Part shown: positions 1 through 7,332 of the stretch, piece by piece
Layout of the letters: each line of letters starts with the position of its first letter
How positions within the stretch are numbered: the first letter of the stretch is position 1
DNA from: CAVWZH01 sp963765285
GTDB lineage: Bacteria; Acidobacteriota; Terriglobia; Terriglobales; Acidobacteriaceae
Length of the DNA: 64,000 nucleotides
Assembly (NCBI GenBank): GCA_963765285.1
Contig: CAVXVR010000009.1
Span: 124,001-188,000 of the forward strand
Reading direction: 5' to 3'
Notes under the pieces: generated by a model
Database searches by the model: none
Seen by the model: only the letters and a program-made list of their open reading frames with translations
Told to the model about the DNA's origin: nothing
Made by a program: the position numbers and the translations under genes

Positions 1-105
1 GCACGAACAGTAGCACTGTGAACAAAACCCGTGTTGTGCGTGTATCAATCAGGGGCATTCGGCGCGATTCTATCTCTTTTACCTGTCAGCTCGACGTGGC
101 CCGCT

Positions 106-861
106 TCAATCGCGCACCACTTCGGTATTGTCCGTCGGCACTACAATGCGCACCAGCTTGAACTGATCATCGAGCCACAACGACCAGTCTCCCATGTCGC
201 TCTTCAAAGCGAAGTGATTCAATTCCTGTTCCACGCCCCGTATCGGAACTTTCTCTCTGCCGGTAAACTCCACCCCTACCAGCAGGGAGGAACGCGCATG
301 AGCGTTCAATGCGCCGAATTGCGCGCGCTGGCCTACCGGGCATGACACCCGCCCGTTCTCCTGATGGCAGGCCATGCCGAGGTATTTCCACATCAGAATC
401 TCGCGGTGCACGAAAAAGTAATCATCCAGAATGCTGGTTGAGAGCGGCAGCAGGAACGGGTGCTCCTCCGGCTTGGCCTGAGGATTCTCCGTGGAACGTT
501 CCACCAGCAGAGTCTCGTTCGGCTGGACGATGGCCTGTGTCTTGCCCGGAGTGATTTCTTTCCATTCGTATTTGCGCAGATCGCCGCCGGCGGTGAGTTG
601 GAGTTCTGAAGTCTGCTCCGCCTGGTCCAGCCCGGGTTCCGTCTTGAACCGGGATACGGCTACGCTGCCGTTGTTGCTCTGTTCGATGGAAAACGTTTCG
701 GTCGCAACGCGATGGCCATTTACGAATACCCCGAATGTGCCGGAGTCTACAACCTGTCCGCCCGCCTGCCTGTCTTTTTCCTTGGTTTTTTGTAGCGCGG
801 TTGCTGAAAAGACTGATCCGGCGCAAATCATGGCAACGAGCAAGGCTCTCGTGATTTGCAC
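106..861 (-). CDS. secreted protein of unknown function
   Basis: The product is about 251 aa. I chose a GTG start one base after the shikimate kinase stop: it follows a GAGGG ribosome site and opens a good Sec signal peptide (MQITRALLVAMICAGSVF, cleavage near the following SATA). The open frame runs further upstream only inside aroK. The mature part looks beta-rich and includes the phrases GVFVNGHRVATETFSIE near its start and SILDDYFFVHREILMWKYL in the middle, and has two cysteines (ACHQENGRVSCPVG) that could form a disulfide. It is probably periplasmic or surface-exposed. Tight coupling to aroK suggests co-transcription from the ECF sigma gene upstream. I do not recognise the family with certainty and assign no function. 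Confidence 0.75.
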   Translation of the reverse strand: MQITRALLVAMICAGSVFSATALQKTKEKDRQAGGQVVDSGTFGVFVNGHRVATETFSIEQSNNGSVAVSRFKTEPGLDQAEQTSELQLTAGGDLRKYEWKEITPGKTQAIVQPNETLLVERSTENPQAKPEEHPFLLPLSTSILDDYFFVHREILMWKYLGMACHQENGRVSCPVGQRAQFGALNAHARSSLLVGVEFTGREKVPIRGVEQELNHFALKSDMGDWSLWLDDQFKLVRIVVPTDNTEVVRD

Positions 862-862
862 C

Positions 863-1441
863 CTACTGACCCTCACTTGGGAATAAACCCAAGGCCCGGG
901 CCACGTCCGCGGCGACCGCCTCCACCTCTCGGCCACCGGTTGCAATCTGGTGTTCGGCTTGCGCATAAGAAGGACGCCTGGACTCGTAAAGTTGCCGGAA
1001 CTGTTGCAAATCGCCCAGCAGCGGCCGTTTCGCGTTCTCCCGGCGGCAACGGCGAAATAACTCCTCCACCGGCGCATCCAGAAAAACTACGTGTCCGCCG
1101 CCCTCTTTGACTAATGAAACATTACGCGCCTGGGCGAATGCCCCGCCCCCTAGCGCCACAACGCGGAGCGAGGAGTTTTGTTCCGCCACAAGCTCCTTCA
1201 GGGCCGCATGTTCAGCTTCCCGGAATGCCGCCTCCCCCGACTGCTGGAAAATCTGCTCGATTGTCCGGCCTTCGCGGATTGCAATCCGCAGATCTAAATC
1301 CTCAAAGCCCCATTGCAAACGGCGAGCCAGCGCCTGCCCGACGCTGCTTTTACCCGCACCCATGAAGCCCACCAAGAATACGACCCGCGCTCCGGAAGCG
1401 GGCGCAGAAGCCTCAGCCGCGCGCCTGACCGGTTTGTTCAT
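863..1441 (-). CDS. aroK: shikimate kinase
   Basis: Phosphorylates shikimate to shikimate 3-phosphate with ATP in the cytosolic chorismate pathway. The 192 aa product shows the Walker A loop GFMGAGKSS (residues 25-33), the Asp motif FEDLDLRI (47-53) that binds metal and shikimate, the substrate loop ALGGGAF (96-102), the lid RPLL (139-142) and a late conserved Arg in YESRRPSY. An N-terminal tail of about 17 residues makes it slightly longer than the usual ~170 aa. It lies 45 bp after the DUF4097 gene and touches the secreted-protein gene downstream. No other aro genes are in the window. Confidence 0.93.
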   Translation of the reverse strand: MNKPVRRAAEASAPASGARVVFLVGFMGAGKSSVGQALARRLQWGFEDLDLRIAIREGRTIEQIFQQSGEAAFREAEHAALKELVAEQNSSLRVVALGGGAFAQARNVSLVKEGGGHVVFLDAPVEELFRRCRRENAKRPLLGDLQQFRQLYESRRPSYAQAEHQIATGGREVEAVAADVARALGLFPSEGQ

Positions 1442-1486
1442 GTTGGCTGCGTTTGCCGGGGACTTAAACCGCCACCGGCAGATTTT

Positions 1487-2335
1487 CTAGTGTTTCTTGA
1501 GGTGGATTTTACCACTGAAGGAGAACAACTTGACTCGCGATGCGGCCTTGTTCATCGTACCTGCGAAGGCACTCCCCGCCCGCAACGGGAAGCTGGTGTG
1601 TTTAGGTTCGAGCAGAAAATCATTCTCCACTTGTCCTTTGACCGAACGCGCAGTGACGTCGATCGAAGCATCCGGCGGCGCTGTGGCGTCGATGTTGCCG
1701 CTATGGCTCGACAGGTAGTATTCGCCGCCATAACCGAAGTCGCCGTCGTACTGGATGCTGCCGGTCGTGGAGTTGACCTGCACCAGCGGACCGCTCACCG
1801 CTTTCATAGCCACTTCGCCACTGACCGAAGTGATTTCTACGTGACCATCGCGAATGTTGGTGAGTACTACGGGACCGGTAAGGGTCTTGATGTGAACGTG
1901 AGCGTCGTTAATATCTCGCACATCCACGCTGACGTTCGCGCCCTCCAGAGTCACATCGCCGTGAATGCCTTCCGCGTGCAGAGCCCCTGTAATGGAGCGC
2001 AGGTCGATACTGGCATCGGCCGGGACGAGAATCTCATAGTCCACTCGTCCGCTTTCCTCGGTGGCGCCAGCCAGCAGGTGCGAAAGAATGTCCACGCGGC
2101 TGCCGCTCTGACTCTGATCAATTTCCACTTTATTGGAATGCAGGATGGCGACTACGACCACCTGGTTTCCGGCTCCGGGTTTTACCGAAATAGGGCCGTA
2201 CTCGTTGGCTACCGAAACATTCGCCTTGGGGCCCACGGTGAAGTGAAGGTCAGTCCGGGTTTGAGCAATAGCGCAAGCCGTCACGCTGAGGACTGCCACA
2301 AATGTTAACTGCGCCCCACGCCCCACTGCATTCAT
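1487..2335 (-). CDS. secreted DUF4097-type beta-repeat protein
   Basis: The 282 aa product starts with a signal peptide (about residues 1-24, ending ACAIAQ) and continues as a right-handed repeat of short strands with the pattern I-T-G-x-V/I-x-x-x-x-I-x-G-D-V. Examples are DLRSITGALHAEGIHGDVTL, HIKTLTGPVVLTNI and EITSVSGEVAMKAVSGPLVQ. That pattern is typical of DUF4097/putative adhesin proteins that often follow ECF sigma/anti-sigma pairs. It is probably a periplasmic or outer-surface beta-solenoid. The gene is 53 bp downstream of the anti-sigma gene, so a role in sensing or responding to envelope conditions is a reasonable inference. Its biochemical function is unknown. Confidence 0.85.
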   Translation of the reverse strand: MNAVGRGAQLTFVAVLSVTACAIAQTRTDLHFTVGPKANVSVANEYGPISVKPGAGNQVVVVAILHSNKVEIDQSQSGSRVDILSHLLAGATEESGRVDYEILVPADASIDLRSITGALHAEGIHGDVTLEGANVSVDVRDINDAHVHIKTLTGPVVLTNIRDGHVEITSVSGEVAMKAVSGPLVQVNSTTGSIQYDGDFGYGGEYYLSSHSGNIDATAPPDASIDVTARSVKGQVENDFLLEPKHTSFPLRAGSAFAGTMNKAASRVKLFSFSGKIHLKKH

Positions 2336-2388
2336 GGTAACCCTCTCTTCAGCCTGGCGGTCGCCCGTTCAACCGCTCGCTATTCCCA

Positions 2389-3000
2389 TTATGGCAGAGT
2401 ACGGTCCAAAGCTAGCTGATAAACCATGGCTCTCTGCCCATATGCATCGATAAGTAACTCCTGGGCTTCTTCGTCGGTGGGATCGGCTTTGGCCGACTCT
2501 TCGGCGTCCTGGATGTAGGAGTTTACATTTGCCAGGTTTGCCTCATATTCCGCCCGGATGGCGGGCGAACGCGATCCCAAAGCTTCCAGCAGCTGTTGAT
2601 CATCGCCCAAACGAGCTACGGTTGGCTGGGAATTGCCCGGGGCTTGCTTCTTGCCCATCGGTCCGTGCTCGTACCCGAGAACACCACCCAGAACCAGTAC
2701 GGCCGCAATGGGAGCGAGCCACGCCACACCCCAGCGGCGCGAAAGCAAGGAACTGAAGCCGGATTCAGGCTTTACCTGCCGTATCAGCCCCTCTTGCCGC
2801 AAAGCGATTTCAATGGAATTCCATACCCGAGGGCTGGGCTCCTCCGACCCCTGAAGAAACCGTGCCTCTTCCACAATGGCACTTAGATCCGAAACCAGGC
2901 TGGAGCAGACGGCGCAGGACCGTAGATGGGTGTCTTCGTCCAGGCTGCGGCTGCGGTCCAGGATTTCCGGCAGAACCTTTTCAAACTCCGCGCAATTCAT
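2389..3000 (-). CDS. anti-sigma factor with zinc-finger (ZAS) domain
   Basis: The 203 aa product has an N-terminal ZAS motif with the signature H-x3-C-x2-C (HLRSCAVCSS, about residues 25-34) plus an early Cys in MNCAEF. One membrane segment lies near residues 92-111 (AWLAPIAAVLVLGGVLG), and the roughly 90-residue C-terminal part is probably periplasmic. This is the architecture of membrane-anchored anti-sigma factors that hold an ECF sigma at the inner membrane. The gene starts 32 bp after the sigma gene ends, consistent with co-expression and partner specificity. The signal that releases the sigma cannot be inferred. The periplasmic half (EYEANLANVNSYIQDAEESA) is helical. Confidence 0.9.
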   Translation of the reverse strand: MNCAEFEKVLPEILDRSRSLDEDTHLRSCAVCSSLVSDLSAIVEEARFLQGSEEPSPRVWNSIEIALRQEGLIRQVKPESGFSSLLSRRWGVAWLAPIAAVLVLGGVLGYEHGPMGKKQAPGNSQPTVARLGDDQQLLEALGSRSPAIRAEYEANLANVNSYIQDAEESAKADPTDEEAQELLIDAYGQRAMVYQLALDRTLP

Positions 3001-3032
3001 AAAGCTTCTCTCCCCGATTTCACTATCCCTGC

Positions 3033-3635
3033 CTACGGCTTGGTGGCCTTTTCGGCTCTGCTCGTTTTCAGGGACTCGCGCAATTTCATGCGCGCTTTGT
3101 GCAACTGTGACTTGCTATTGCCAATCGAGCAGCCCACCAAAGCGGCAATTTCGTTATGCTCGTGGCCTTCCACATCGTGTAGCAGAAAAATCGTTCGATA
3201 CCCGGGCGGCAACGCGTCCACCGCCTTTTGCAGCTGCATACGATCCACTGCTCCTGCTAGCGAAGGATCCGGCGCGCCCGGTTCCTTTCTGGGAGATTCC
3301 TCGTCGGTCTCCAGCGTGTCTTCCAGCGGTATTACGGGCAGGCTTTTCTTCCGCAAGTGCATAAGAACCACGTTGACCGCCATGCGATGCAGCCAGGTGG
3401 AAAAAGCAGACTCGCCGCGAAAGGTTCCAATCTTGCGGAACAACTGCAGGAAAGCTTCCTGAGTCAGGTCCTCGGCCTCTGCCGTATTGGCCGTCATGCG
3501 CAGGCATAAAGAATACACACGCCGCTTATGCAGGTCGTAGAGCAACTCAAAGGCTTCAGCGTCCCCTTGCTTGGCACGCTCAATGGCCTCCGCTTCCGAA
3601 GACCGATGGCCTTGTGCTTTGCTGGCGTCCGTCAA
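3033..3635 (-). CDS. ECF RNA polymerase sigma factor (RpoE-like)
   Basis: The 200 aa product has sigma region 2 at about residues 27-95, with the core-binding motif DLTQEAFLQLFRKIGTF and the -10 recognition stretch FSTWLHRMAVNVVLMHLRK. A variable linker (about 98-128) leads to region 4 with its helix-turn-helix (about 135-185; NEIAALVGCSIGNSKSQLHKA). Length and layout match group 4 (ECF) sigma factors. It heads a minus-strand run that includes an anti-sigma gene, a DUF4097 gene, aroK and a secreted protein. ECF sigma factors commonly drive their own operon, so autoregulation is likely, but I could not pick a convincing promoter in the 235 bp upstream. Confidence 0.93.
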   Translation of the reverse strand: MTDASKAQGHRSSEAEAIERAKQGDAEAFELLYDLHKRRVYSLCLRMTANTAEAEDLTQEAFLQLFRKIGTFRGESAFSTWLHRMAVNVVLMHLRKKSLPVIPLEDTLETDEESPRKEPGAPDPSLAGAVDRMQLQKAVDALPPGYRTIFLLHDVEGHEHNEIAALVGCSIGNSKSQLHKARMKLRESLKTSRAEKATKP

Positions 3636-3870
3636 GTCGCCTTTCCGGCCGCACTAAGTCAGATGCGGCATAACTGCCTTTTCGTTGTACTGGTTGCAGC
3701 CGTTAAACGTGCCCCCGCGTCTCCCAAAAGCGGAAGAATACGTTATTCCACAGGAGGTTTCCCGGAGCCGCTTCCTAGGTTACTTTGGTGTCCAAATCTC
3801 AGCCTACTGGGCATGCCCAAACCCCGTCAACCGGCTCCCCCGGGGCCTTGGTTCCTCAAGGGATCCTGGG

Positions 3871-5154
3871 TCAGGCGCTGGCAGTAGCCGTGGTTATGCT
3901 TTCTAACCCGTGTCCATGGGGTCCAGTTTCGCGTCGCCGCAAAAGATAAGCGAAAAGCACACCCAAGAACCCTAGGATTGAGAAGATCCACATACCGAGA
4001 CGGTAACCATCAGGATTTGCAGCACTTGCGTGACTGTAATCGTTGGCCCAGCCAACCAGCAGATTGAGCCCGAATAATCCAATATTCTGGATCATGGTCA
4101 TCAGGCCGTAGGCCGTTCCCAGCTTCGATTGCCCGACGATGTAGGCGACCGAGGGCCACATCACCGCAGGAATGAGGGAAAACGCGACCCCCATCATCGC
4201 CATGGGTACGTACAGACTGATGTGGGTATAGCCCATCATCAAATACACGGGGATCAGCAGCATTGAGCCCAGCATCATCAACAAGGCGCGGTGGCCGAGT
4301 TTGTCGACGAACAGGCCAAAGACCGGTGTGCCGAACATGGTTGAGGCGGTGAGAATGCTGACCAGGAAGCCTCCCAGTTCGCGGCTTGTACCGTGGGCCT
4401 CCATGAAGAACTTGATGGCAAAGGTTTCGAAAGGAAAGATCGCCGAATAAAATACGATGCAGAGAGCTACGATGTACCAGTAAGACAGCCCGAACTTGTA
4501 AATGTCGCTGAAGACGACTTTATCCGTGGAGCCTTGTTCCCCGAGATCCATTCTCTTTTCTGCATACGCCTCTAAAGCCCAGTAGATCAAGGCTCCGATC
4601 ACACAGAATGAAGCGAAACCCACCGAAATCAGGAGCGGCGACCGCCAATTCGTATAAGCCGAGTGGGCCCATGTGGGGGAATTCTGCGCCAGCCAGGTGC
4701 CCAGCCGGGCGATCATCAAATTAATGCCGAAGGCGAAACTCAACTCTTTACCGCGGAACCATTTGGCGATCGCTGTACTGACTGCCACGATGAGCGATTC
4801 CGCGCCCAGCCCAAAGACTAGGCGGCCCGAGGCCATTACCACCAGCGTTCCCGAGGATACGGTCAGGATCGAACCAATAAAACACAGCGTTCCGAAGATG
4901 AAGATGGCTTTGCGGGTGCCGATCCGGTCCACGACGTATCCGCCCACCAGAACCATCGCGATGTTAGGAAAGCTGTAAATCGCCTGCAACAGGCCAATGT
5001 TCGAATTAGAGAAGCCCAGTTGCTTGGCCAGCAGATCAGCGATCGGCGCGATGCAGTCATAAACGTAGTAGTTCCCGAACATCGCCAAACTCATGAAGAC
5101 CAAAACCATCCAGCGGTAGGTGCGCGAAGGTTCGGGGAGCCGGGCCTCAGTCAT
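3871..5154 (-). CDS. MFS transporter, MFSD1-like
   Basis: The 427 aa inner-membrane protein has about 12 predicted transmembrane segments in two six-helix halves with a cytosolic loop around residues 195-225. The loop-2 MFS signature appears as GGYVVDRIGTRKAIFIFG (about residues 77-94), with a second copy GLFVDKLGHRALLM in the C-half. The general sequence style reminds me of MFSD1/ACS-type MFS permeases, some of which carry dipeptides or organic anions, but the substrate cannot be read from sequence. A GAGG site about 10 bases before the ATG supports the start. It stands alone, with gaps of 235 bp downstream and about 250 bp upstream. Confidence 0.82.
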   Translation of the reverse strand: MTEARLPEPSRTYRWMVLVFMSLAMFGNYYVYDCIAPIADLLAKQLGFSNSNIGLLQAIYSFPNIAMVLVGGYVVDRIGTRKAIFIFGTLCFIGSILTVSSGTLVVMASGRLVFGLGAESLIVAVSTAIAKWFRGKELSFAFGINLMIARLGTWLAQNSPTWAHSAYTNWRSPLLISVGFASFCVIGALIYWALEAYAEKRMDLGEQGSTDKVVFSDIYKFGLSYWYIVALCIVFYSAIFPFETFAIKFFMEAHGTSRELGGFLVSILTASTMFGTPVFGLFVDKLGHRALLMMLGSMLLIPVYLMMGYTHISLYVPMAMMGVAFSLIPAVMWPSVAYIVGQSKLGTAYGLMTMIQNIGLFGLNLLVGWANDYSHASAANPDGYRLGMWIFSILGFLGVLFAYLLRRRETGPHGHGLESITTATASA

Positions 5155-5401
5155 CCTGGGTTTTCCTCGGGGACCGATTCAACTACAAAGCGAATGCACG
5201 AAGATAGCAGATAGAGCCCTGCTTGGCACAACAGCCGCCGAGGTCGCAGAAAAACTTCTCGTGGGTTTCGAGCGAGAAAAATAGAGTTACGACAGGCCAA
5301 TTACGATCGTGACCTTCAATGCCTTACGCAGAACATCAATAATTTTGCTATTGCATCAGCCCGGGCTGGGTGGAAATGCGCCGCTTCGCGGAGGAGCAAT
5401 C

Positions 5402-5830
5402 GTGCAAAAACAAATACTGATGGCGGTGGTTTTGCTTGGTACGCTCGCCTACGCCAAAGACGGTAAGCACTACGAGACCGCAACCCTGCTGCAGATGGAT
5501 TCTGTAGGGTGCGGAGTGGACGAGAACAGCGGCAAGAGTTTTGCCGGGGAAATGTTGGGCACGGATTCCGGTCACAAGAAGACCCACGAAGTCTTATGCC
5601 AGGAATACCTGCTGCAGACGGACCGCGTGATCTATCGCATCCGCCCGAAAGACGAAAAACACCCAATATTGCTGCCCGTGGGTCAGGCCGCGCAGTTCCG
5701 GCTGCAAAAAGACAAGATGATGCTGCAAATGGAAGACCTCGACAGCAAGGAGCGCGAGTACACCGTGGTTTCCATGACGCCACGCCCGGAGAATAAAGCC
5801 GAGGAAAGCGCCTCGACCAGCAAACACTGA
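5402..5830 (+). CDS. small exported protein, unknown function
   Basis: The frame is open from 5309, but the supported start is GTG at 5402, directly after a GGAGGAGC ribosome site. It opens a signal peptide (MQKQILMAVVLLGTLAYA). The 142 aa product then reads KDGKHYETATLLQMDSVGC. It contains two cysteines (SVGCGVD and EVLCQEY) and ends with a polar, low-complexity tail (ENKAEESASTSKH). The pattern LQTDRVIYRIRPKDEKHP, followed by a predicted beta-strand region, is like short exported proteins I associate with Acidobacteriota, but I cannot name a family. Probably periplasmic. Confidence 0.7.
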   Translation: MQKQILMAVVLLGTLAYAKDGKHYETATLLQMDSVGCGVDENSGKSFAGEMLGTDSGHKKTHEVLCQEYLLQTDRVIYRIRPKDEKHPILLPVGQAAQFRLQKDKMMLQMEDLDSKEREYTVVSMTPRPENKAEESASTSKH

Positions 5831-5990
5831 CCCGAGGACCTGGCGGCCGGATTTCTAATCCGCGCCGCCGGCTGCCTTTTTCCGCTTTCAACGAGCCTTA
5901 TGGCATAGATACGAGCCCGCCATACGTGGTAAATTATGAAACCTTGCACGGGAAATCGGCTGCCCCCAGGCTGCTTCCCGGGAGTTCTCT

Positions 5991-6401
5991 ATGGCGCATA
6001 TCTACGATCTGGTGAAAGACCGGCGGATTTATTCGATAGAAGCCGACAAGACCGTTCTCGAAGGCGCCCGCTTCATGATGGAGCACAGTATTGGCGCGTT
6101 GCCCGTATTGCGCAACGGCGAACTGGTCGGCATTTTCTCGGAGCGCGACATTATGAACCGCGTGGTGGCGGCGGGCCGCATGCCGGGCACCACCAAGATT
6201 TCTGAGGTCATGACCGCCAATCCCAAGACGGTCGGTAGCGATGAAACAGTGGAGAACTGCCTTTTCCTGATGCGCGAATTTGGTTTTCGCCATGTGCTGA
6301 TCGCCGATGGCAAACAACTCAAGGGACTGGTATCGCTGCGCGACCTGCTGCTGCGATATGTTTCTCAAAAGGAAGCCGAGTCCCGCCGCCTGGCAGTCTG
6401 A
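5991..6401 (+). CDS. twin CBS-domain protein
   Basis: The 136 aa product consists of two CBS motifs. The first (about residues 8-68) includes TVLEGARFMMEHSIGALPVL and the typical end GIFSERDIMNRVV. The second (about 76-130) includes MTANPKTVGSDETVENCLFL and ends GLVSLRDLLLRYV. Stand-alone CBS pairs bind adenine nucleotides such as AMP, ATP or S-adenosylmethionine as energy or ligand sensors, usually as dimers in the cytosol. No catalytic domain is attached and no neighbour indicates its target. It is convergent with the exported-protein gene downstream. Confidence 0.92.
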   Translation: MAHIYDLVKDRRIYSIEADKTVLEGARFMMEHSIGALPVLRNGELVGIFSERDIMNRVVAAGRMPGTTKISEVMTANPKTVGSDETVENCLFLMREFGFRHVLIADGKQLKGLVSLRDLLLRYVSQKEAESRRLAV

Positions 6402-6451
6402 GCAGCCTGTAGTCCGTTGGTCGGGGAGCGAGCCAAACCCAGAATTCTCGT

Positions 6452-7231
6452 TCAGAAATGCCGCGTTTCGGAGCAATTCTTTGGGTTTTCCAAACTGCCC
6501 CGCACTCCTATGGCCGCTTCTTGCAGAATTAATTCTCCTTCTTCCGGCGGAAGCTTGAAGGGGAATTCAAAGATTTTCCCGCCCACTGGAACGCGCAGGG
6601 AAAATTGTTCGGTTTTCTTCCAGCTGCCAATCCACTTGTCTTTGGCGTTGAAAAATAGCCAGCCGCTCAGCTCACGATTACTGGGATCGAGCGTTTGGCC
6701 GCGGAATCCGTGGGCGACGGCAAATTCCTGCAGCTCCGTGATCCCTTTTTCGTAGGCTTGTAATTTGGCTTCCTCTGCATCTTTTTGTTCGGGGTGCTTG
6801 CGCACCGCGTGCTCCATCTGATCGCTGTAGGCGTCTGTGAGGTCTTGCAACGCAGTCGAGAGGTCGTCTGGATCCAGGGCGGGATGGATGACCTTGGAGT
6901 GGCTTACAAACTCCAGCGTGATGGGCGCGGAAGGCGCATACGGGCTTCCCCTGCCCCTGTAGTCGATGGTGAGCTGGACCGTGATCAACCGCTTCAGACG
7001 GTACGGGGATTTTTGCAGTTCGCGGCCGTCTATGGCCAGGGTGAGGCCCCAGTCATCCTGCCAGATGCCGTAGCGGTACTTGCCATCGTCGCCGCGGCTG
7101 AAGGTGCAACCTGTTTTTCCTTCTGCCCAGCCGACAACCGGGGGCGCGGCTCTCTCTTTATGGAATGGCGCAGCCCAAGTTGTTCCGGCACTGGTAAACA
7201 GCAACAAGAAAACTGGACAGCAGTGAGCCAT
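6452..7231 (-). CDS. exported protein of unknown function
   Basis: The open frame extends to 7705, but that part overlaps the C-terminal coding region of the SBBP gene. I chose the ATG at 7231, which opens a signal peptide (MAHCCPVFLLLFTSAGTTWA). An upstream ATG at 7321 with an AGGA site is possible and would lengthen the n-region. The roughly 259 aa product has an N-terminal beta-rich part (FSRGDDGKYRYGIWQDDWGL) and a helical middle (DPDDLSTALQDLTDAYSDQM). A beta-rich end contains GWLFFNAKDKWIGSWKKTEQ and resembles extracellular binding modules. I do not recognise a family. Probably periplasmic. Confidence 0.65.
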   Translation of the reverse strand: MAHCCPVFLLLFTSAGTTWAAPFHKERAAPPVVGWAEGKTGCTFSRGDDGKYRYGIWQDDWGLTLAIDGRELQKSPYRLKRLITVQLTIDYRGRGSPYAPSAPITLEFVSHSKVIHPALDPDDLSTALQDLTDAYSDQMEHAVRKHPEQKDAEEAKLQAYEKGITELQEFAVAHGFRGQTLDPSNRELSGWLFFNAKDKWIGSWKKTEQFSLRVPVGGKIFEFPFKLPPEEGELILQEAAIGVRGSLENPKNCSETRHF

Positions 7232-7332
7232 GAAGAGTTTCCAGCAGGATACTGCCGAACGAAAAAATCCCCGCAGATGCCCCCGATCGCCATCCGGAGG
7301 CCGCTGCGGGGAAGAAAACATGTTGCGCGGTC

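Noticed and set aside
1313..2308. 331 aa plus-strand frame opposite the DUF4097 gene
   Set aside because: It is the complement of a well-supported minus-strand gene, has no ribosome site and reads as an arginine/histidine-rich shadow.
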